NCBI GenBank assembly: GCA_022828595.1
Contig: JAKGHH010000003.1
Location: 12,214,934-12,278,933 of the forward strand
DNA from: Nelumbo lutea
Taxonomy: Eukaryota; Streptophyta; Magnoliopsida; Proteales; Nelumbonaceae
Direction: 5' to 3'
Length of the DNA stretch: 64,000 nt
Made by a program: the position numbers and the translations under genes. The notes beneath the pieces were generated by a model. That model made no database searches. It saw only the letters and a program-made list of their open reading frames with translations, and was not told where the DNA came from. The stretch's first letter is position 1. The number at the start of each line of letters is the position of its first letter. Positions 1-10,907 of the stretch are shown here, one piece after another.

Positions 1-838
1 ATTTCATCGTTATCGATGATGGGCCTTATTCAAATATCTATTCATTTGTAACAGTTAATTTCCATGAGACAAATAACATAGTTAAGATTTGGAATGGAAA
101 AGTCTCACTTTTCTGTTTCCTCTCTACTGAAATATCTATATTCTAACATAAATGAAAACAAGAACAGCATACTAAGAAGAAAATCATAGAGTGGTGGTTA
201 CTTGAAGCAATTTGTTTTGTAGGGAATTTGTTGGGAAAACTGTGAGGCCGGGAACATCCCTGAACCCTATACAAGTTTTCATTGTTCTCCGATTCTGGGA
301 GATGGGTCCCATATTTGATTTTGGGTTTTCACTTATGAGAAGTCATTAACACATAATTCACAATGAATGCTTCTACACTGTAAAGATATAAATATATTGT
401 TGACATCAAACACATGAAACACTGCTTGTGGCCATAACAATCTGCAGAACCTCTAGATAAGTTTCATCGGTCAAACCTGTTCATTCCATACTGTGACTAA
501 CCCAGTTGTAGGCCTCTTGCCACTATATCTCATGCTTTGTGGTGCAATAAACATAACCTGCTTTTGTAGTTTTGTAATGATAATAAGCTAAATCCTGGAA
601 CCGTATATGTCTCCTCACTGATTTGTGAATGGCCTAAGTATGGGGTGTCTTCAGTGATCACAATATTGTGTGATTGACAGCTTCTACACTATATCTCATG
701 CTAGCGACGAACCGTGGTTTGGTTGAACACCTTGATAAACCTTAAAGATCACCAGTGAATCCATGTGGCCACGGAAAGGTTCACGCATGAAAGCACTGAA
801 GAAGCTAATTAAGCCCCATCTATCTGTAAGAGGATCTA
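1..838. other. Non-coding sequence downstream of the C2H2 gene
   Basis: No open frame with a recognisable domain was seen on either strand. The part just below 839 is the 3' UTR side of the C2H2 gene. The rest is ordinary AT-rich intergenic DNA. Confidence 0.5.
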
Positions 839-1630
839 TTAAAGCCCACTTCCAGAGGAGCTGCAAATATTTGATTGCTTGGTAAGCCCCAGCTGAAGAT
901 CAAGACTTTTACAGCTTTGCTTGGAAACAGGCGAGGGCGAGGGCTTAATGACCACAGGTCTGTTTTCACCGAAGCTGTTTGTGTGTGTAAGGGTGAACAT
1001 ACATGCATCTTGTTGGAGAGGAAAACGAGTGGGTAGAACATATGACTTTGATACTTGGGCCCCGCTGAGGTATACATTTTGATCAAAAGGACTGAAACTA
1101 ATATGAGACTCTTCAAAGAATGTGGAATCGGGTAAAAAGCAGGAGGAATCGTAGAAAAGTGGCTGAGAGGGATGGTAACCGAAACCTTGGCGATTCTGGA
1201 AAGGTTGAAGGTAACAGTTGATGCTTGCCCTCCTCGCTTGAAGCTGTAACCTCTTTCTCCTTAGTCGCTCCTTTTTATGGGCATTTTGGTGACCCCCTAG
1301 CGCCTGTGAATTTGCAAACTCTTTGAAACAAAATTGGCACTCGTACTTCTTGTCTTCAGCTGGCTCACCTGTTGGAATTTTCTCCTTCATAGACTTCTCC
1401 TCCCTCTGAGATGAAACTGTGTTCGACGAATTTGCACTTTCATCTCCTTCCTCCGACGCCCTCGAGCACCTTCCATCGTTTGCATAGGGATCCACTTCGA
1501 AGCCGAATAGTCGGAGCTTCTTCTCTTCAGTGTGGATTTTTACATGGAGGCCATTTTCTTCATCCCATCTCTTTGGAGCTGGAAATAGATTAGAGACAGC
1601 AACACCATGTTCTAGCGCACCCTTTTCCAT
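839..1630 (-). CDS. C2H2 zinc-finger transcription factor, GIS/ZFP8-type, with EAR motif
   Basis: Single-exon gene for a nuclear DNA-binding protein of 263 residues. One C2H2 finger spans residues 98-118 (C98, C101, H114, H118) and carries the plant-specific QALGGH helix, followed by a basic KKERLRRKR stretch. A C-terminal LDLQLGL (residues 243-249) is an EAR motif, which in this family recruits TOPLESS-type co-repressors. An N-terminal [11 protein letters not shown] block is typical of the GIS/GIS2/ZFP8/ZFP5/ZFP6 group, which in Arabidopsis controls trichome initiation through gibberellin and cytokinin signals; that role here is inference. The frame stays open upstream to 1828, but I start at 1630 because MEKGALEH begins the family-like part and the upstream extension is hydrophobic and unlike the family. 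A TATA-like element lies upstream near 1862-1876. The exact subfamily member cannot be named. Confidence 0.88.
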   Translation of the reverse strand: MEKGALEHGVAVSNLFPAPKRWDEENGLHVKIHTEEKKLRLFGFEVDPYANDGRCSRASEEGDESANSSNTVSSQREEKSMKEKIPTGEPAEDKKYECQFCFKEFANSQALGGHQNAHKKERLRRKRLQLQARRASINCYLQPFQNRQGFGYHPSQPLFYDSSCFLPDSTFFEESHISFSPFDQNVYLSGAQVSKSYVLPTRFPLQQDACMFTLTHTNSFGENRPVVIKPSPSPVSKQSCKSLDLQLGLTKQSNICSSSGSGL

Positions 1631-1861
1631 CTCTCTGAAGATGGGGAGGAGATTAGGATGTGTAGTAGAACCGACACACCCATTAGTTGGCGGTCCTCTC
1701 ATCAATTTATAGCAAACTTTGCACCGGTCCAACGGTGCAATGCACCCAAAGAAGGTGAGTTTTATAATCATGAACAGAAGACGTACCCAAGATGTGAGTG
1801 GAAGGTAGAAAAGAAAGGTCAGATCCAAGGAGCCGTCATGCAGTGATGGGCTCTAACTTTT

Positions 1862-1877
1862 CCATATATATATTATA
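1862..1877 (-). promoter_or_regulatory. TATA-box candidate for the C2H2 gene
   Basis: Read on the minus strand this is TATAATATATATATGG, about 230 bp upstream of the chosen ATG (1630). With transcription starting about 30 bp downstream it would leave a leader of roughly 200 nt. It also lies upstream of the alternative start at 1828, so it does not decide between the two. Confidence 0.45.
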
Positions 1878-3570
1878 GTAGATACGCTTCAAACTTTCCC
1901 CATCCAAGAGGATTCAGTCTGTTTTATTGGGGAGAAATCCTGGTCTTTAAGCACTTACATAATCAATGCTTACAGATAATTATAGTAACAAATTGGTCAT
2001 TTAAAAACACATATTCCATGCTTATGAAGAAGGGGATGATATTAGATTAACACCAAACCCAAAAGTCAAAAGAGGTGGGGATGCAATCACCTGAGAGGAA
2101 GGCGCTCAACTTTGCAACCAAATCTCCCACTCTACTTAATTGAATATAAAAGATTATTTCTCTTGACCATCTGGTGAGGCAATGGATAATATATCTTCCT
2201 CTCGAGTCCCAACCATAGACTAACCTTGTAACTTGAAAAGACAAATATATTTGTCATACTTGTTGGTACCCAGTTCCATCCACACACAGTGCTCAATAGG
2301 GTTACAACATATTATTTGAATATGCTCGAGTTCTGTAACTTGGTTGTTATCTGGCACTTAATGAAGCTTCTTTATAACTACATGCATCCAAACAAACTCT
2401 TAAAACTGTCAATTTTGACTATTTTTTTGGGATGCTCTTGAAATGGGGATATTGGCTAAACAAAGGAATATTAGAAGTGGGTAATGATGTAAGCATATAT
2501 ACTAATGGGGTCTTCAATGAGATCTGGGCATATCTTCTTAGAGCAGACAAACCCTATACACCCCAAAGCATAGGTTTACAGCGGAATTAAGTCGTCAGCT
2601 TCTATTATTGAATAAATAACCCACAGCATTTGTGTTGGACAGTTGTACCAGACGGACCCACTTATTACAACTTTGGGGACATGTTAGAAAATATTGGATT
2701 ATGTTGTTATTCCAATGTCTCGTACTAGATCCTTTAATGGGAGACTGACTTCCACCAATGGCGCTCTCTCTTTCTCTTTCCAATTGTTCTTTTCCTTCTA
2801 ATATATTCAATTCGTTCTTGCTTTTACGGAAGAAGTCCAAGTAAGCATGCTAAGTCATCAAGCATTCATTGTCTTCTGTCTCTACATGTGGAATGAAATG
2901 AGGCCGTCTAGGGGAGGGAATACTGGCATTGTGGTTGGTGGGTAGGTTGGTTGGTTTCATCACAATCCATTTCATTTATCCTTGGAAGGACGGACCAGAT
3001 TGTGGTCCCTACACATTAGCCACCCCAATTTTTTTATTCTAATCCAGTCCTTTTCTTTTCCTTCTGGAGAACTCAAAAATCAAATTAAACAAATAGAAAG
3101 GAAGCCAAAATTGACTTAAAGATGCCACGAGATTGGGAGTAAGAAACCTCCCCTCTCCCAACTTAATAAATTGTTTATTTTATTTCAAATCAGTGGTGCA
3201 ACAGTAATTTGATAGAGGGGTAAGAGAGCAGGATTGGTCAGAGGAGGCAACTCCTTGCTGGAAAACCCCCTTCTTTGTACATCTTGTGCTTGACAAGAAA
3301 GGTCATTCTCTTGGGTTGGGATCTGTTTGTTAATATGGAGTCATAGTTTTTTCCCTATCAGCACCCATAGCCTTTGATATCCGAAAGACCTGTATCTGAG
3401 TGTTGCATGGTCAATTAAAGAATCCAAGGATTAACTTGTGTTGGGGGAGGCTCTAAGAATATTTGTAGCTTTTCACACACACACACGCGTGCGTCATCCC
3501 TGGGAAATAATCCTGTTGAAGATGGAAGTGGAACATCAATATAAAAAGGGCCACCTGTCATCCATTTTGA
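1878..3570. other. Intergenic region without a recognisable gene
   Basis: Small frames at 2047-2244 and 2595-2840 (-) have no domain, no family resemblance and no splice context. A short (CA)n run sits near 3474-3485. I see nothing else supportable. Confidence 0.45.
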
Positions 3571-3579
3571 TAACTTTTA

Positions 3580-3888
3580 CAAGCCTAAGCAATTTGGATA
3601 ACAAATAATATATAATTGAAGAAAGCATTATGATAATGATGTTGCTTGCAAGAACTTTCATAATAAAATATCACCAAGTGGCAGTGTATTTTTCATCTAA
3701 ATTAGCATTTGAAATTCATAGTTGTCAATTAAAGATAATGCAGATAAACACAGTTGCTAACTAGTTATGTGGTAATAAAATATCACCAAGCCTAAGCAAT
3801 TTCATATATGGAGCGCCACATGTGAAATTCATCTATTGTCATTACAGGAGTATGTATAAACACAGTTGCTAACTAGTGATGTGGTAAT
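3580..3888. repeat. Mosaic of short direct repeats
   Basis: Three direct-repeat pairs are interleaved. caagcctaagcaattt occurs at 3580-3595 and 3787-3802. taataaaatatcaccaag occurs at 3661-3678 and 3773-3790. A 33 bp block beginning ataaacacagttgctaac occurs at 3744-3776 and 3856-3888 with one mismatch. The offsets differ (207, 112 and 112 bp), so this is a scrambled tandem duplication rather than one clean event. Confidence 0.7.
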
Positions 3889-5434
3889 TCATCTGTCAGT
3901 GGAATCTTTAACCATATGCGATGGTTAAAGGCATCATCAACCAAATAAATACCCAATAGCTATAAATTATTTAAGGAAGGAATCCATCAAGCAGCAAATT
4001 GAACCTAATTTAGTACTCAACTGATATTTAACAAACCTTATAAGATGCTTGCTTTGAGAGCCTCTTAAGATGCAATATTAAATAGCTCATATGCCCAACT
4101 CCAAACACTGCTATGACATAAGCAATAAATGTTTACCCCACTCAAGTCCTGTCAATTTCAAGGGGCTGCTTTTGGTAAAGATAGCTCCTGAATAATCAAG
4201 GTTGTGTTTGATTGGATAGAAAATAAGAGAGAAACAGAAAGCTGAGGGTAAGTTCTTAAGGAAATCAAACCAAACACAGCTAAAGTTTTTTCAAGTCTGA
4301 AAGAACAACACAGCTCTATTTGCTACTCCCAGGATGCAACTGGGATAGCAGTTATTGCATACCATGCAACCTCATAAATGCTTGAGAAGTAACATCTATC
4401 TCAAAGAAACAATCATAGCACAAAAGTTTGTAATATGAAAAAAAGGCAAGTTCCTAACAGCTTGAAAATTTGCAGAATTCCTTTCAGAAGTAAATTTCTT
4501 TGTGATCCTTTCATGCTTAGCCAATTATTACAAAAGTTTGTGAAAAATTGATCACCAAAGTCCTTCAGAATAGATCACGACAAACAAGGAATTTCTCGAT
4601 CTTCTGAATGACTCAGTCTTCAGTTCCAACTTGTCTTCAAAAAGCTATTGAGTGGTGCTCCTTATATATGCTCCAGAAAATGGCAAAAGAAGACAAAATT
4701 CAGAGGATTTTCCCTCTCTTAAAGAATGCCTTTACCAGACAAGCTGAACAATTTACTCAAGTTAGCCAAAAGAACCCATTCCTTTCCAAGTAGTTAGACA
4801 AAATGGGTATGTCTTAATGGAGAATGGACAATGGAGCAGTAGATGGCATAGCAATTCCTTGCTTGAATGGCAAAGGGAACATTCATTTTGAATATCCACC
4901 TAGTTGGTTGCCAAACCATTTATCTTCTAAACCTCCCTTATCCTAAGTGTTAAGGTTTTTATTTATCATCTTCCTATCCTTCATAAACTTCTATTCAGAA
5001 AAGAAGAAGAGAGAATATTGCTCTAATTGTGTCATTTATGGACATTACAGTAAAGAAGAGAAGGGCAATGTCACTAGTATATCTTCTGGTTTCCACAGGA
5101 AGCCTTACTCCTGCTAATGGAGCTTGGAAATATCCACTTGGTTTCCACTACAGTTACACTATCTAATCCATACAAAAATATCACTAACCGCCAGTTATAA
5201 TTTTCTTATTGTTTTACGGTTCTAATTAATAATAAGGAAAATGAAAGCCTCTAGCAAAACAAGCACAAAAAAAGAAATCTAGAATTTATTTTTATTCTTG
5301 ATCAATATATTTACCACGATATACCTTTTCTGGTGCTGTGATGTAGGCATATATGACAAGATTGACATTGATGTAAATGTTGACATGATGACTTCAGGAA
5401 ACTATAAAAAGCACACATCTGAACAATTTATAAT
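3889..5434. other. Intergenic spacer with a small inverted repeat
   Basis: No convincing gene; the 61-codon frame at 4608-4793 resembles nothing I know. Near 4203-4281 tgtgtttgattgg and a complementary ccaaacacagc arm flank a purine-rich centre, as in a very small MITE or hairpin. The family is unknown. Confidence 0.35.
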
Positions 5435-5481
5435 GTATTCATGAGGTTATACTGATAAAAAAAAGTATTCATGAGGTTATA
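5435..5481. mobile_element. Ultra-short retrotransposition scar with 17 bp target duplication
   Basis: gtattcatgaggttata occurs perfectly at 5435-5451 and 5465-5481. The 13 bp between them read ctgataaaaaaaa, that is, a few bases ending in an A tract. This is what an almost completely 5'-truncated LINE or SINE insertion leaves: long TSD plus poly(A) tail. Template-switch duplication is the main alternative. Confidence 0.6.
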
Positions 5482-5489
5482 TTTAAAAA

Positions 5490-5714
5490 GGCTCCATTGC
5501 TTGGTAAAATCATTCTTGGGCTGACAAGCTGGAGAACGTGGGTTTAAGTCTGACAGAGGCCACTTGTGCTAAAATGCTGGAGATTAGGTCCATATAAAAC
5601 ACACACCCCATGAAATGCTGGAGGTTAGGTCCATATAAAACACACACCCTATGACCCTTGATGGCCAAGACCAGCACTGAGTAATGGAGTTTACTTTATG
5701 TTTAAAAAAAGTTG
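5490..5714 (+). repeat. Possible tRNA-derived SINE with internal 41 bp duplication
   Basis: The stretch beginning ctccattgcttgg contains gggtttaagtctg, a loose match to a Pol III B box, about 50 bp in, and ends in an A-rich tail (ttaaaaaaag). Inside it a 41 bp unit starting aaatgctggag is repeated at 5572-5612 and 5613-5653. The A box is weak and no TSD was found, so the SINE call is tentative; the tandem duplication is clear. Confidence 0.35.
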
Positions 5715-6443
5715 ATTAAAGTGTGCAGTATAAGATAAATATAACTTGAGCCATATCTTCATCATCATCACTATCATTTGCCCTACCCTAACCAAGGGGT
5801 CTTGTAGCATGGCACCATTATCATTACTATACCTTATCCCTCCTAAGTCGATGCATAATATGTATCATCACCACCACAGCAATCATCTGCTCAAGGTTGA
5901 GCAATTAAGTCTTTTTCAATATTGAAACGAGATTCTTTTTGCTCACACCTTTTTCCTTCTGGTGAAACCATGTGAGTCAACTTTCCCTTATCACCAATTA
6001 GTGCTACAGTTCCCTTCATATTTTATCCCTTTTAGTCATAAAGCACGCAAACCTCAACTCCTGTGTGCCTGCTTCTCTCATTTTATGAATATCTTGTTTA
6101 TAGTTTGGCCAACCATGTTTGCTTTTTCAATTAATAAATAATAATACGAAGAAACCATACCAAAAGAAAGATAAAGGGAAAAAAATCAAACCCCTTGATG
6201 GACGATGATTTCTTAAAGGAATAAGAGAACTCATCTATCTGAGGTTCTAAACTGCAAATAGTCTTATCTTAATCGATGGAACACCTTGCCAACTTCATCA
6301 TCCACCCTTCACGAGCTGATTATAATCCAAAAAAATGACTTAGTGGAGCAAGAATTTACATTACAAGGACAGAGGTTTCACAGAAAAGACCTGCTGAAGG
6401 AGAAGCGAGAGGGGAGTTTCTGGCGAGAAAATGGAGAAGCGAG

Positions 6444-6817
6444 ATGGTGCTTGAGTTATAGAGCATCTGATTATTGAAGGGGACTTCCAGGTGATAGTGG
6501 GTTGGTTAAAGGATCCAGACTCTGTGATCTGGGGTTTTAGAGATCTTCTCAAAAAGGTTAAATGACTAACAAGGAATATAACAATCAGAGTTCAGTGGGT
6601 AAGCAGATCAGCAAACTCAATGGCTGATTCACTTGCAAAACAGGGGGTTCTTCGGGCTACTTTATTTTGGGCTTCTGTGTAATTTCTTTTGTACTTATAA
6701 TTCTGTAACTAGTCTTAAAGGAAAGGTTGCACCTCGTGCCTTTCCATGGGTTGCATGTAACTCTAATTTGCTGGTTTAATAAAATCTTACTCATTTATCA
6801 AAAAAAATGGTGCTTGA
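6444..6817 (+). mobile_element. 5'-truncated LINE insertion with 11 bp TSD
   Basis: atggtgcttga occurs at 6444-6454 and again at 6807-6817. Between them is about 350 bp that reads as the extreme 3' end of a plant LINE: an RNase H C-terminus, a stop, about 100 bp of 3' UTR including aataaa, and an A tail. The insertion splits an older LINE ORF1 relic, so it is younger than its host. Confidence 0.75.
6461..6682 (+). pseudogene. RNase H (RVT_3-type) C-terminal fragment of the truncated LINE
   Basis: The frame reads EGDFQVIVGWLKD and, after one in-frame stop near 6560, WVSRSANSMADSLAKQG, ending at TAA 6680-6682. The SANS-AD-LAKQG block closely matches the RNase H end of the LINE at 55.4 kb (SANSLADYLAKQG), so both belong to related families. 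The 5' truncation removes RT and endonuclease; this copy cannot encode an enzyme. Confidence 0.75.
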
Positions 6818-7120
6818 CGCGAAGAAATTTGTCTTAGAAGGAAAAGGTCAAAGCCAACTGGTATTGAAGTTCAGATAAGGAAGAACATCGATTTTCTTAA
6901 TAAGAGAAGCGGTACAGTGACTGAAAGGATTCATTGGAACTTCCAAGAAGGTATCAGGTGGTTCTGAAATACAATCAGAAAGGATGGTTTGTGGCAGTTT
7001 CATAATTTTTTGGCGATAACCAAAAGCAACTTATCTGTCTTCCAGAAGGAAAGAAAGGTTGGGGATGGAAGCTAATTGCACAGAAGCTCCAAGATTTTCT
7101 GTTGATTAAAGGTTAACTTT
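6818..7120 (+). pseudogene. LINE ORF1 (retroelement RNA-binding protein) relic
   Basis: Across several frameshifts the plus strand shows KKFVLEGKG, then IRWF, then LPEGKKGWGWKLIAQKLQ. These resemble the N-terminal region of ORF1 in plant L1-type LINEs, and the better-preserved LINE at 55.3-61.1 kb has a related stretch (KAFFFERCKVKGKITLKIRE) near 61,000. Stops and frame changes make it non-coding. The sequence before the nested insertion (6286-6443) may be part of the same relic but is too degraded to assign. Confidence 0.5.
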
Positions 7121-7754
7121 CTGACTGTACCCTGAGGCCAAACAAGGAGAACTCTCAGAGAAATCACTCGGTTGCAATAGTCCTCAAGTGTCTGAGGACA
7201 GTGTGCAAGAGGAAGTCCAGCAGCAATTTTCAGCTGGCTAGCCTAAGGCACAAAGACTGGTCTTGGAAAATGATAAAGGAGATCGGGAACAAAGACTGAT
7301 TTTAAAGGCTGGGAAGAAGGTATCTGACTGGAATGTAATTGTGGAAGCTATCATGGGGAAACCCCGTGTAAATTCTGGAGTCTGTGTTTACTTTTGATGA
7401 CGGAAGAGCTATTCTGGACAGAGAGGAGAAGACAGTAAATTTTAGAAGAGTGGAGACTGAATTGGGGTGGTTTTAATAGAAAATTGGTCCTTTTCCTGCA
7501 ACAGAAAGGAGGTAGATGTTGGAGCTTTTGAGATGAAACTTATCGGTTTACCATTCATCCTGTGGAACAAAAACCTCCATTTACAGAATTGTTAAAGCTT
7601 TTGGGGTATTCTCCTAGAGTTCGATGTAGCTAATCTTCAGACGGCAAAGATTAAAATCGCTGGAACAAAGCTGGCCAGTGATGAAACCTAAGTGTCACTT
7701 TGGAGAGAAGGGCTAGAGGTTGAAGATGAAGTTGACCTGGCAGCTCAGAGTACA
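7121..7754. other. Degenerate sequence between LINE ORF1 relic and hAT element
   Basis: No intact frame. It probably continues the LINE ORF1/ORF2 leader region on the plus strand but has decayed beyond recognition. It ends abruptly where the hAT terminus starts at 7755. Confidence 0.35.
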
Positions 7755-7958
7755 TAGAGGTGTAAATCAGGCCATGTCGCCTGTGGCCCGGCCCGACTTT
7801 GGACCAGCCCGACACGGCACGATGGCATGCGGGTCGTGTCAGGCCCAGCACGATGGTCCATGCCGTGCTGGGCCTGGGTTCACAGTCCACAGGTCAGCAT
7901 GGCCTGCGGGCTGCACTTGGCCCACGGGATGTAGCAGGCTGCGCTCAGCCCGCCCAAG

Positions 7959-7995
7959 AACTAGCCATTGGGGAACCCCCCCCCAATGGCTAGTT
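7959..7995. repeat. Perfect 15 bp-arm hairpin in hAT subterminal region
   Basis: aactagccattgggg (7959-7973) is followed, after the 7 nt aaccccc, by its exact reverse complement (7981-7995). It lies in the GC-rich subterminal zone, where hAT transposases often bind repeated motifs. A binding function is inference. Confidence 0.75.
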
Positions 7996-8030
7996 TCAAC
8001 TTTTTGGGGGGGTTTTATAGAAATAACCGC

Positions 8031-8250
8031 CCCCAACAACTATATAGGGGGGTATTTATGTATTTTGGTTTAGGGAGAAAATGACACAAATGCCCCCCCC
8101 AACAGCTATATAACAACTAGTTTATGGGGCATTTTGGGTAAAGTGATAAATAACTTTACAATGGCCAAAATACCCCTCCCAACAACTATAAAACGATTAG
8201 CTTTTAGGGTATTTTAGGAAATTGAATTATTTTCAATTCCTATAAATAGC
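8031..8250 (+). promoter_or_regulatory. hAT transposase promoter: three imperfect repeats and TATA box
   Basis: A motif of the form ccccaacarctata..gggtatttt occurs three times (about 8031-8048, 8092-8135 and 8173-8218). It is followed by tataaatag at 8241-8249 and a pyrimidine-rich leader. This is a plausible Pol II core promoter for the transposase starting near 8604. Confidence 0.5.
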
Positions 8251-8603
8251 CCTATCCTCCACCATTCTCATTACACCAATTCAATAATTCTCTTAATCTC
8301 TTATCTAGTTCTCATACCCTCTCAAGTTTCAATCTCTCAACCTCTCATACATTCTCTTAACTTTGATTGATTGATTCTCCAATTCTCAACTTTATTGAAG
8401 TTTCAACAAGAAGGTTTGCTCAACCAGCTCAAGTATCTCAAGTTAGCAATTTAGGAGGCTTGGACTCTTGGAGTTGAAAGGCTCCAACCATTGAAATCAA
8501 ATTGGGATTCTGAACCGGTAATCCAGGTAAGTCCAATTAAATTAATTTATATTTTTTTAGAATTTAAAAAATGATCATCTCCTCCTGAAACCAATTCCCC
8601 AAC

Positions 8604-10020
8604 ATGTTCAATGTCGACGATATTCAGTCGCATCATGATAGTGTTAGCACCGATATGGATGCTATTGATATTGATGGAACTTCCACCCCTAGTACTAATA
8701 CTAGGGGAAAGAAAAAGAGAGCCTCTAAGTTGATTAGCCCGGTTTGGAAAATATTTAAAGTAGAGGATGTTGAGAGGAAGGGAAAAAGAATTGTTTGCCA
8801 AAAAATGTAAGAAAGACTTTAGCTATGTAGCAACTAGCAAGGGTGGTACTGGCCATTTGAGAAGACATTTGCTCACCCATGAAAAAAGAAGAAGAAGAAG
8901 AAGAAGAAAAAGAAGAAGAAGAAGAAGAAAAATTGTACATGCTGAAAAAAATGAGGCAAGAATTAGCAAAATACATTGTACATGCTGAACAACCATTTTC
9001 GTTAGCTAAAGATACTAAACTTGAAAAATGGTTACGTAATTCTGTAAATCCACAATATGAAAAAGGTTTCTAGGAATATTATTAGAATAGATGCTTTAAA
9101 AAATTTTTATTTATATAAACAAAATTTAATTTATATGTTATCAAATCTTAATTCTAAAGTTGCAATTACTTTTGATGTTTCAACTTCTAAATTTAACATT
9201 AGTTATATTTGTGTTACCGGTCATTTTATTGATGAAAAATGGCTTTTAAATAAAAGAATTTTAAGTTTTACTAGGCTTGAATGGCCACATACTGGCCCAA
9301 CTATGGCTGCAAGCATTTTAAATACTTTACATGCTTATGGAATTGAGAATAAATTATTTTCTATTAGTTTTGATAATGCTAGTAATAATGCTTCAGCAAT
9401 AGATATTTTAAAATCTCAATTAAAACCATTTTTAAATGGTAAGTTATTTCATATCAGATGTCCATGTCACATCTTAAATTTATGTATTCAGGATGCTTTA
9501 AATATTATTTGTACTCATTTCTAAAATTAGAAATTGTATTATATATATTAAAAGTTTTGGAGCAAGAAAACAATAACTTAAATATTTATGTCAAAATTAT
9601 GGTTTAAAATATAAACATTTTATATTAGATGTTAAACATAGATGAAATTCTACCTATTCTATGTTAGAAAGTTGTATTTCTCACAAATAAATTCTTAGTG
9701 ATTTTTATAATGCAAAAATGACTAATGATATTATATTTGAGGAAGACTGAGAAATGGCAATTTGTATAAGAGATTTTTTAAAACATTTTTATGATGCAAC
9801 TAATGAATTACTAGGTATTTATTATCCAACCAGTTGTAATTTATATCAATTAATGGTGATTAGTTATTGTTTTGCAAAATATAGAAACAATCCACAATTT
9901 AAAAGTATTGTTGAGATAATGGAAAATTAATTTAAAAAATATTGGGAGAACATTTTCCTACTTATTGCTTAGCTACAATATTAGATCCTAGGATTAGGAA
10001 AGATGGTTTAGATATTTGAT
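8604..10020 (+). pseudogene. hAT transposase (BED finger, RICESLEEPER-like), frameshifted
   Basis: The first frame (from 8604) enters a BED zinc-finger region with a frameshift near 8780-8810; the finger continues in another frame as CKKDFSYVATSKGGTGHLRR. A (GAA)n expansion at 8879-8932 follows. A long open piece at 9057-9524 holds the RNase H-fold core: ITFDVSTS (first Asp), SFDNASNN (second Asp) and HIRCPCHILNLCIQDAL. After a stop, homology continues to the LDPR block near 9980. The C-terminal dimerisation domain is absent. Multiple stops and frameshifts make it non-functional. The (GAA)n tract reads as Arg/Lys- or Glu/Lys-rich protein in different frames and is not conserved transposase. 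Confidence 0.8.
8879..8932 (+). repeat. (GAA)n microsatellite inside the hAT transposase
   Basis: About 18 GAA-type triplets, interrupted by runs of A, follow the BED finger. The tract is long and impure and lies inside former coding sequence, so it probably expanded after the gene died. Confidence 0.85.
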
Positions 10021-10089
10021 TTAAAACATATTGTGAAAATATGAATATTGAGATTGGAAATAAAAAAGAAGAAATTAATAGGTTGGACT

Positions 10090-10907
10090 TGAATCCTGTG
10101 ATTTCTTTCAAAGCTTGGACTTGAATCCTCCATACCTCTCCTATTACCAGCACTATTAACAAATTTAAATTCTTTAGTATCCCCAAAAGCTCTCAGCCAC
10201 TGCCCATAGGTTGGTTCTGCATTGGATTTTGAGACCATTTGGATCGCTAACCATTCTGTTAGATAGTCCATATTTGTTTCCTCTGAGACTCTGTTACAAA
10301 ACCTTTCATCATGCCATAGAAGGTCACACTAACAAAACAGTGGAAACTTTTCATATTGATAAGGGAGACACTGCTTAATCCCATTTCTCATCGTTGCTGT
10401 CTTCTCGAGTTCCAAGTGCCAGTGGTCTGGACACATCAACTCGGACTCTCAGAAATCTTCCCCAACAGTGACTATCTTCATCGTCATCAAGGTCTGCTTC
10501 AATTTCTATCACTACTTCAGTAACCTTCTTGCCAATCTTTTTGTCACCATCTCCACTGGAACGTCAAGAATGAGGACCCAGATGTTCAGAAAGTGGAAGG
10601 CCATGTTTCTAGGGATGATGTTGGGTTCCATCAAAGAAGTAGAGGGGAATCTCACAATCCAAGGTCCACACTCTAGCACCCACTCCAAATCCACTTCTCT
10701 GCGGAAAACAATGCACAGAACTTCCCCATGTAGCCATTCCACATCATACCCGATATTCCTACCCCACATATTCCGAACCAATTCCAAGACACCTTGAGCA
10801 TTCAGTAGCATGTCTGCGACAAATCGCCCATACAGACTCCTGCAACATCTTTCCTTCATCCTTGATCTATTTGGTTGATTCTCGTCATTACCTTCCATTG
10901 GTAGCAA
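10090..10907 (-). pseudogene. DUF4283 / CCHC zinc-knuckle retroelement protein fragment (LINE ORF1-like)
   Basis: On the minus strand the piece at 10512-10907 has the DUF4283 pattern (VECGPWIVRF-like GPW block, then WVLILDVPVEMVTKRLA). Downstream, around 10,290-10,345, comes YEKFPLFC then CDLLWHDERFC, a CCHC knuckle broken by a TAG between its first two cysteines. YGQWLRAFG follows near 10,195, a motif that usually comes after the knuckle in these proteins. Frames change between the blocks, so this is a relic. It abuts the 3' side of the hAT element. Confidence 0.6.

Larger units (their letters stand above)
7755..10075 (+). mobile_element. hAT DNA transposon, 3' end lost
   Basis: The left end reads tagaggtgtaaatcaggcc followed by GC-rich subterminal repeats (ggcccggcccgac), the usual layout of plant hAT elements. 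A hairpin (7959-7995), a promoter block and a BED/hAT transposase follow. The right end is missing: hAT homology stops near 10,070, where an unrelated DUF4283/CCHC fragment in opposite orientation begins. The terminal inverted repeat at the right and the 8 bp TSD therefore cannot be checked. A second, independently decayed copy lies at 41.9-43.8 kb. Confidence 0.7.

Noticed and set aside
1631..1828. N-terminal extension of the C2H2 protein to 329 residues
   Set aside because: The added 66 residues are hydrophobic and Cys-rich, unlike the family; the Met at 1630 fits better. It may simply be open 5' UTR.
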